Assembly (NCBI GenBank): GCA_021234155.1
Contig: JAJEKV010000004.1
Location: 24,841,662-24,905,661, forward strand
Direction: 5' to 3'
Length of the DNA: 64,000 nt
Source: Isoetes taiwanensis
Taxonomy: Eukaryota; Streptophyta; Lycopodiopsida; Isoetales; Isoetaceae
Each line of letters begins with the position of its first letter. Positions within the stretch are counted from its first letter, which is position 1. A model generated the notes under the pieces. That model did no database searches and had not been told where the DNA came from. It was given only the letters and a program-made list of their open reading frames with translations. Positions 56,536-64,000 of the stretch are shown here, piece after piece. A program made the position numbers and the translations under genes.

Positions 56536-59500
56536 GGGTAACTTGATGTGAATATGCCCAAACCAGGGTTTTCGAACTTCACCGTGTGAGTGCATGGACA
56601 CAATCTTTGGATTATGGTTAATATAGAGCAGACACACCTGGAAACTGAACTAGGAAGGACCTCTATGGTGAAGTGCTCGGGAGGGCTAGCCCAGTCCATT
56701 ATGGTTTTAAAGTTTAGGGTATTTGTATTTGAAGACTTGCCCCTCTAGTTCTCGGTTGCTTGTAGAATGTGTACCCACCATTAAAGATACATGGTTACCA
56801 TGCACCATAGAGTTTGGATTGTGGATCACCCAATAGTGGGCTGGGGAGCTCAGGGTCAAAATATTTTAATGATATTTATATATTTGTATATTACATGCAC
56901 GCCCCAGTATGGTAAATGCCCACTACAGTTGCCCATAATTGCCCAGCAGTCATGTACTGGCATAGTTTCTAGAACAAGTGTTTTAATTAAGTTCAATTTT
57001 CTTTTTTAAGCGTTTGATACTCTGATGAATGGGTTCTTTAATTCTGCAACGAAAATCAAGAAATCAGCTTCTTGTTGATTTTCATTCGAGTTTTTGTTTC
57101 TTAGTATCTTGATTAATCCTAGATCTTTATCATTTGTCATAGATGATATGCCTAGATGTGAAGTAAACACTCCTATTTTTAGGAAAAATTATACCTTGAA
57201 TTTCTAATTCAATCTCAAATTGAGGTCATTGAATGCACGAGTTCGAGGCGGATTCTGAACGCTCTTTCATTGTTTGTCAGTTGGACAGTCTTCGTTTCAC
57301 GTTCATTCGACTATCTCCCTTGACCACAACCAGGCGTGAAGTTCTTTAATGATTGGTAGGCAGTTTTGAGGAAGAGTTTATGTAAGGTGGTAGGTGCCAC
57401 GATCAGGCCGGGTACTGATTTTATAGAGGGCTGGCCAGCCTTCTCTTCCCTACAATAGTTGGGGAATCGGGTTCTTGGAAGCTAATCTTGGTCCCGAGTT
57501 CTTTGGGTATCTGCGACATACTTGCTCTTGGATATATCTGGCGAGGAGGAACAGAAACTGCGATCAGGATCAGGCTGCTCCAGATCTGCAATGGATCTGA
57601 GACGAGCTCCATGGGAAGATCAGGCTTTGCGAGGAAGCTACGTAAAAGACTCGTGAAGTTTCGTTATACACCCTAGCAAGTATTTTACGGGTGGAATGGT
57701 GTCTGATTCCATTCGCATTAACACATGCCACGTGGCCGCGAAATAAGTGCCAACAAGTTGGTTAGGTGCAATTTGGAACCTCTCGCCCAACCTTTCCTAG
57801 CCATGGGAAGACTTCTTTCGGGAATGCTAGTAATATTTTGAACAGAATTCGGATACACACTATTTCGATGGCATTCTCCGGTTCTGCTGTTTCTGAATGA
57901 TTTACGGTTTACTCACTTTCTATTGTTTCTGAGGCTTTTGAAGATTTTACCTCAAATTTTACTGGATCATAACCAACTTTACTTTTCAATTTCATTCTAG
58001 TTTTCAATTTGATGTATCACGGTGCCTCGCGTGCATCGGTAGGCCTTCCACCAGCAGGGTGAAACTATGAAGAATAACCCTGAAATCATTGACACAACTT
58101 CTATATTGTATCATAATGTGGCATGCGATTAGCAAATGTGGCATTATATATGATCTGGTTGGTGTCAAAAGGTTCCACGTACCTAAAGGGCCTTAAGTGC
58201 AATATTTTTATTTTGACCGAGGTTAATTTTAGCTTTTGTTGTGATATTCCATTCCCTTTACAGCTGAACGTTGAGCGAAGTATATCATGCGAGGTTGATT
58301 GGAATGAACTTTGTCGTACTCGTTTAAAGTCAAAGAGAGAAAATATCAATGAAGAAGACAAGTTCTAATGCAGGCGATTCTTGTTGAGCAAAAATCCGTT
58401 GAACTTACATGTTTTGTTTATATAGAACTTGTATCTGGGCTAATAGACGTTTGGAAGATTGGAATGCTCTAGTCATTTCATCTGTTTCTAAAATTATACT
58501 GAAATCTACGACCCATTTAGATCTAATATATTATACTGACTAGAAGATTAGCGTTTCCTAGTCATTTGGGTTTATGATACTCACCCATTTTGGGTTACTG
58601 ACCCACCCATTTTGGTTTAGTATGCAACATGGCTTTGTTGTGTTTCATTTAATGAAAACACTACTTGAAAAACGTGTAAGGTTAATTGGTTTGAAAAACA
58701 CTGCTGGAAACGATGAGCTAATTGATTAAGTCAAAAGATGCCATATAAAAGCCTTATCTTTCGATAACTTATATATGATGGGAAGACCCTTCTCATAGCC
58801 AAGAAAACCTGATGGTTAATAAAATAAACCATTTTAACCATGTTGCTTTGACGACCTCAAAATTAAAAACGAAAATGGTTACCACATATGCAACATGCCA
58901 TTAGCTGCTCCCTTTCTACAATGTCATTAATGCTATCTGACACAAGGTTTGTGCTCAAAGCTTTTAAGAGGTACTACTTGGTACATTTAAATAAGAACAT
59001 TATGATAGAAAGGTTTGTGTCAGAGTTTTTAGAAGGTCCTACTTGGTACTTTGTTTTATATAAAGAACGTGCAAGTAGAGTGAGAGAAAATAATATAAAA
59101 TCATTGTTAGTGATGATTTAAGAAATGGAATTGAAGATTGAATTTTACATGTGTGAGTGTTTAATGAGGGTCCTATCGTGAAACATAACTGTGGAATTGA
59201 GCGACTAATTATCAAGCAATGGCTTGATTTACTGAATTTCTGCTCTGAATCTGTGGAGAGCACATCAAGTCTACAGCAATCTGATCGACTCCAGTTTGTA
59301 TGATGCTACTAAGATGACAACGCTTTCCACAAGCTCTACTTCATTGTAAGAATGGATATACCCATTATAATTCTTACCATTTCTAGTAGATTTTATAGAA
59401 ACAAACTGCAGTCTCTATAAAATTTCGGTTCGGCCTCATTTTTGAATTTGTGTGCAAGGATCTTTGTACACTACGCAGGTATTTGTAACTTTGGGATATT

Positions 59501-62474
59501 TAGAGATTAACTTAAGGAAATTATCGAATTTTTTAAAAGTTCAACATATCTTATATTTTTAAGTTTCTAGAATGGAAGGTAGCGAGTTTCTTTGTCGGAT
59601 CGTCTTATCAAATTGATAGGCACTACCACTTGCTTTCATTTTGTGTTCTTGGGGCTGGTGTATACAGCACTCGAGGCGAACTTTGCATCAAAACTACAAT
59701 GGTGAGCGTGGGAGACCCGGTCAGCCACAGGCAGCTACGAGAGAAATCAGGGCGTTCCCTTCACAGGCTGCAAATGGCGGAATTCAGCGACCCATTCAAT
59801 CCAGTTCGAGAGGCGGGGCTCTCCCTTTTTGGCCCGAAATATGCAGCCATCATCTTTATGATGACGAGGAGTAAAATAAACCTTGATTGCAATCGTACCT
59901 AATACAATATTGTTTTAATGAAAACCCACTCTATTAAGACGCTTGATATATACATTTTGCCTTATTATGGATTATGGATAGGAAAGGACGGCAATCTAGC
60001 TAGTTACTATACGACTTTGGCAGCTTGAACATGGAAATTTATCTTTAAGGGTGTTACTAGTTCCTTTCAAATGCATTATAATAAAAGTTGTGTAAAGCTA
60101 AAGTTGACCTCTTTTGGAAATAAATAATAGCCACCTACAACAAATTTTTTGTTTGTTCAATACTATATAAATATCGCGCCTCTTGGATCCCGATTTGCCA
60201 TTGATCCGTGATTGGGTTGACCATCTCGAAGGTACCAGCGGAGGTAAAACCATCTTTACAAAATTGCCATTTCAATTCATTAATAAATGTTGAAATCTTA
60301 CCTACAACGAAAATACAGTTTTATTTTCATACTTAGTAAATGCAAGTTTTCATGGATAATGTTTGCCATCATTGTTTATGCAGGTTGATATAATTGCTCC
60401 AAAGGAGCTAATTTAGGTGTCCTTAAAAATTTAGCTTCTGATAAAAGTTCCTTTGGATTCACCACGATAATCGTCTGGACATATCAACATGAGGCGCATG
60501 GTGGTATGGTATCATTTTCCTCATGTCTTAACTGTGAGCTTTAATCTTCTATTTGTTTTTGTATATAAAATAAAACATTGTATATAACTACGGGGATGGA
60601 AGTGTTTTACATGGAAAATAATGAAGAAAAGCTTAAACAAGTAAGGACATTTAAAGGTGGTAAGTTGACTCTCTAATGACGCTTCTACAGCATGATAAAG
60701 ATGGTTGCATTTGGAGATGTCTGGAGCTCTTGGAGGCAGGGGTCTCAGCTGCAAGCTCTCTTTATGATGGAGCTGGTGATACAATATGTGACGTAATTTG
60801 AGAGGTAAAATTCAAAGATAGTCGTGAGTTGCATGAATCTTTTATATATATACTTGATTAAATATGGGCACCGATCTCGTCTTGGTCCCTCGCCCATACT
60901 TGCCAGCCTCTTTACATTAGCTGCTAATAACTAATAAAAATAGCATGTCATCAAAACTTTCCATGACATCATCAAATTTTAGTGATGAAGAATTGTCATG
61001 CAGTTAGTTTACGTCGGTACGGTGATAAAATTCACTAATGATTTGGGCGTTAGGTGCTCAAGGAAATGGATACATTATATGCTAATAAAGGCTGGTGGTG
61101 AGTTTCTGCACGAAACTTCTGAGCCCAGATACGATATTATTGTTGTATTGTGTGTGTTTTGTATTTTAGATCTGCATCACAGGCCAGAAAATCAAAGATC
61201 TTGAATTGGTCATACGGGAAGCTCAATTTTGAGTGGGTTGTTGCATGCAAAGCCAAATAATGGCCGGGTACTTCATATTCTATACAGAAGGATGAGTTTT
61301 TTATGCTCAGTTCTTTGCGAAGATACCGCTACTTCGGATAACATCATTTATCGGGGATAATATTATAAGATGCCTCTGAGAAGGATAAAGAGCTTTCAAA
61401 TGTATTTAGAAGCATCACAGATAGTCTACGTTTTGTCTACCCTAGTATTTACAAGCTCTATATTTTATGTTTTTCTTTCCTTTAGGTTATCTAAGGATGA
61501 TAGAATAAGTGGAAGTAACATTATCGAGTTTGGAATAGAAGTCTATGACTAGCATCGATGGGACACCACCCAATCAAGTATGCGCTTACCCTTTGGAATT
61601 CTCTGTGGCTAAGGGCAGTCTCAAGATGCTAATGTGGAAATAACAAATCATACTCGATAACACCTTGAAAGTATGATCTTAACATTCAAAGCATGTTAAA
61701 ATCTATTAAGCTTACCATTTTATTCTAATTCTGGGAATTTTTCTTTGTTTGAGGTTTACTCCATTAGGCGCCATGTTGCTTGAATGCATAATGAGTTGGG
61801 CGTAACATGCTCATTACCATTCGAACTTGGGAAGACCTCACGGATGATAAAAAGCCATTCGGATACTTAGAGGTCTATGATAATGATATTGAAAAAATGG
61901 TTTTCTTAGGTGAGGCTTATGAGGAAAGATTAAAGAGGATATGTACTGTGGTAGAGGCGGCACACCATATTTTCTTCTTATAGCATAAATAGTGTCCTTG
62001 ATGTTTGTAATCTTGTACTAATAATTGAAATTTCTTACCTTCTCTTGTTATTGACGTTTAAGCGGAAGCCCTTCTTCGCTGCGGAATTTCAAGGAGGAGG
62101 AGGGTATACCTGAGGAGGGTTTGGCATGGGTAAGCAACCTTTGAGCTAAGGATGTCCTCGACGTCACTTCAGGACATAGTGGATAAATGGCTAAATGCAT
62201 CTAATAGTGCATTTTAATATGGAGTCACCTGACCATCTAAAAATCCATTCATTGCTTATTTACGGTTCCTAGCAGTTAATTTGCATCATAAACTTTAAGT
62301 TGAAAAATTTCTATATGCCAAATAAAACGTTACAAAAATCTTAATAAATATGAGTTAAGATTATTGTTGTTTTATTGGAAATATATTCCTATCTTCTTTA
62401 TAAATTGAGTACAGAACTGAATTTTGTATGATATCACTCCATCCACATATTCCATATCAAGTATATACAATCAT
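56536..62474. other. Gene-poor spacer with coding-like scraps
   Basis: Nothing could be named. Stretches that look like former exons: 57488-57676 plus (GC-richer), 58261-58368 plus (after a TTTACAG, reading VERSISCEVDWNELCRTRLK), 59641-59874 plus (Gly, Arg and Gln-rich, ending LYDDEE), and 61807-61983 plus (IRTWEDLTDDKKPFGYLEVY then DNDIEKMVFLGEAYEERLKR, 58 codons). None forms a supported splice chain. The rest is AT-rich. Confidence 0.35.
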
Positions 62475-62501
62475 ATAGTAGAATAGAATAGAATAGAATA
62501 T
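62475..62501 (-). repeat. (TAGAA)n microsatellite
   Basis: Four to five TAGAA units, the complement of the LINE-2 tail. No LINE-2 body is attached, so it is either a tail-only remnant or an unrelated microsatellite. It lies about 100 bases before the second LINE-2 copy. Confidence 0.7.
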
Positions 62502-62599
62502 GTAGCACATAATAACGGGGTTTCTTTACCTGTGTTTTGCTCGCTTTTATTAGGTTTTCCTATGATTTCATGATGTATTCAAATGGATGTACTAAGCAC

Positions 62600-63826
62600 T
62601 CCACGCTCTCCCCTCATTCACTTACTGTGGGGCGCAGTGGAGGTGGCTCACTTTATAAGTATTTGGGCATTGAGTTTTCTACTACCACACACCGGGATGC
62701 ATCCATCAGGTTACGGGTCACCGCGCAGGCCGAAAGCCCCATGCAATGCAAACAACAAATACAAGGCGTAGTCAGATGCATGGGTCACCAGCACACTTGC
62801 TCGGGGCCTTGGTTGAACCTGGCCCTCCTCTATGGGGCGTATGGGGCCGTTGATATCCCTCACCACTTGGAAATCCATCTAGGATAAAAGTACGTATAAG
62901 TTTTCGGTCTCGCACTGGAGGAAACCACGTCCCATATCGCATCTCTACCTGTGACAAAGCTTCCCTTCCATTACATGTATTTCAAATGGAACGTCATTAT
63001 CATTTACTTCCGCATGGGTGGTGTCTATGGATGAAGCCCGGCCGCCCAACCTTGCTTTGGCAAGCATGAATTCAGCGACTCAAAGCCCGCTGGAAAGACA
63101 AGCGTAAGCCCAAGGTTCTCGCTTATGGAATGCAGCACAGATGTGGACCGCTGTATACACCGGTTGAACGCTACGGCCTTAAGCAAAGATTTGATGTTTG
63201 TTTCATGGATAAGCTTTGGGATGCAGAGAGGCCCACATGTCAAGGTGGTAAATTATTGACAAGCAGGTTAATCCATGCTCAATGGGGCTCCATTAATTCA
63301 CTACCCGCACCTGATCTACCCATGAAAGCAGGTGATTGCTTCCCATTCCTCGCGTTATTGCGTGCACACCACCTCCGTGACTGAGACAATGGAGATGGAT
63401 TTCGAGCCGCGAGGACAGAGTCTCCGCCATCAGACGCCATTGAGGATGTGAAAGTCACGCCCAGTTCGTTCGCTGCATTTGTGCATATCCTGCTCATGTT
63501 TCTATAGTTGTGCCCTTAACAGTCTTGCATGAGAGCTAATGGTGCACTCCACGAGGTTTGTTGGGATCAGACGGGAGGTAATGGATGGACTCGCTTATGC
63601 CCCGTCCGGACATTAACCTCAACCGGCATTTCAGATTATGTATATAATCCCAGAAGATGTCAAGATCCTTATTGCTACTTACAAGGTTTTTCCTAAAACT
63701 CCTTCTGGCCAAGGTTTTAATCCGGTAGTAATATCACGCTTCTCTCTTTGTACTTGGGGTCCCATAGGCCTGGTCTCCTCGGGTGGACGCATAAAATCAT
63801 ATTCTATTCTATTCTATTCTATTCTA
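62600..63826 (+). mobile_element. LINE-2 second copy, part of a segmental duplication
   Basis: Matches 46675-47925 along its length: YLGIEFSTTT near 62660, then the GLVEP-like segment, the 3-prime UTR and the (TTCTA)n tail at 63800-63826. It carries many small insertions and deletions relative to the other copy and lacks the YADD region. The match continues past the LINE tail. Confidence 0.85.
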
Positions 63827-64000
63827 CTCCTCCTGCACGAATAATGCTTTAAGTTGCCTTGTTCATTTTCTATTTTAGATCTTCCATCGGACTTGCTTAT
63901 GATGGACTTCCTTATAAGTGTTGGGTCGACGATTTGGGTACTCATTTGGCTCAATCTATTGTTGAAGGTGTCATGTTTCTTTACGGGTTTGTGCTCTTCC
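63827..64000 (+). repeat. Duplicated flank: start of LINE-3, second copy
   Basis: Same as 47926-48095, including GCTTTAAGTTGCCTTGTTCA and the ATGATGGACTTCCTTATAAG start of the LINE-3 first ORF. A small insertion (GGTCG for CT) breaks the frame. The copy runs off the window edge. Confidence 0.88.

Noticed and set aside
1-64000. LTR retrotransposons, tRNA or rRNA genes, CRISPR arrays
   Set aside because: No paired LTRs, integrase or gag-pol motifs, no tRNA cloverleaf with GGTTCGAATCC-type arm, and no regular spacer arrays were seen by eye; a tRNA scan could still find one.

Overview
The window is nuclear DNA of a land plant. The evidence is a spliced PEX5 gene with the plant-type N terminus, remnants of COP1, a type II metacaspase, PPR and LRR genes, all-GT-AG introns, and abundant non-LTR retrotransposons. 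Lineage cannot be fixed by eye. Short PEX5 introns, AT-rich spacers and LINE copies ending in a (TTCTA)n tail rather than poly(A) would fit a seed-free plant, but this is inference. No LTR retrotransposon, rRNA, tRNA or CRISPR array was recognised.

Layout. 1-13.9 kb: two 181 bp inverted copies of one repeat (1345-1525 and 13672-13851) bracket 12.5 kb that holds broken pieces of SBDS, two PPR fragments, an LRR gene and a LEA-like gene, a nested 1.1 kb TIR element and several tandem duplications. 14-21 kb: a COP1 coiled-coil remnant, an unrecognised reading frame, a C2-domain (SRC2-like) remnant and a metacaspase pseudogene; the last two are each joined to a copy of the same 170-180 bp repeat. 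21-24 kb: no recognised gene. 24.1-29.4 kb: PEX5, fifteen exons, 740 residues, apparently intact and the only gene here I would call functional with confidence. 30-36 kb: three foldback elements and a truncated LINE (minus strand). 36-44 kb: mostly gene-poor, with a Sec14-like N-terminal remnant and a decayed pogo-like DDE transposase. 44.9-53.5 kb: a nest of LINEs, in which one LINE endonuclease domain is split by about 2.1 kb containing a 743 bp foldback. 53.5-62.5 kb: mostly empty, with a possible two-exon gene for a 106-residue membrane protein. 62.6-64 kb: a second copy of the 46.7-48.1 kb LINE/LINE junction.

Functionally, PEX5 stands alone: it encodes the peroxisomal import receptor for PTS1 cargo. 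The rest reads as a retrotransposon- and foldback-rich intergenic landscape scattered with partial gene copies carrying stops, frameshifts and lost splice sites. Several near-identical duplicates differ mainly by 1-5 base indels, so some could be assembly artefacts.
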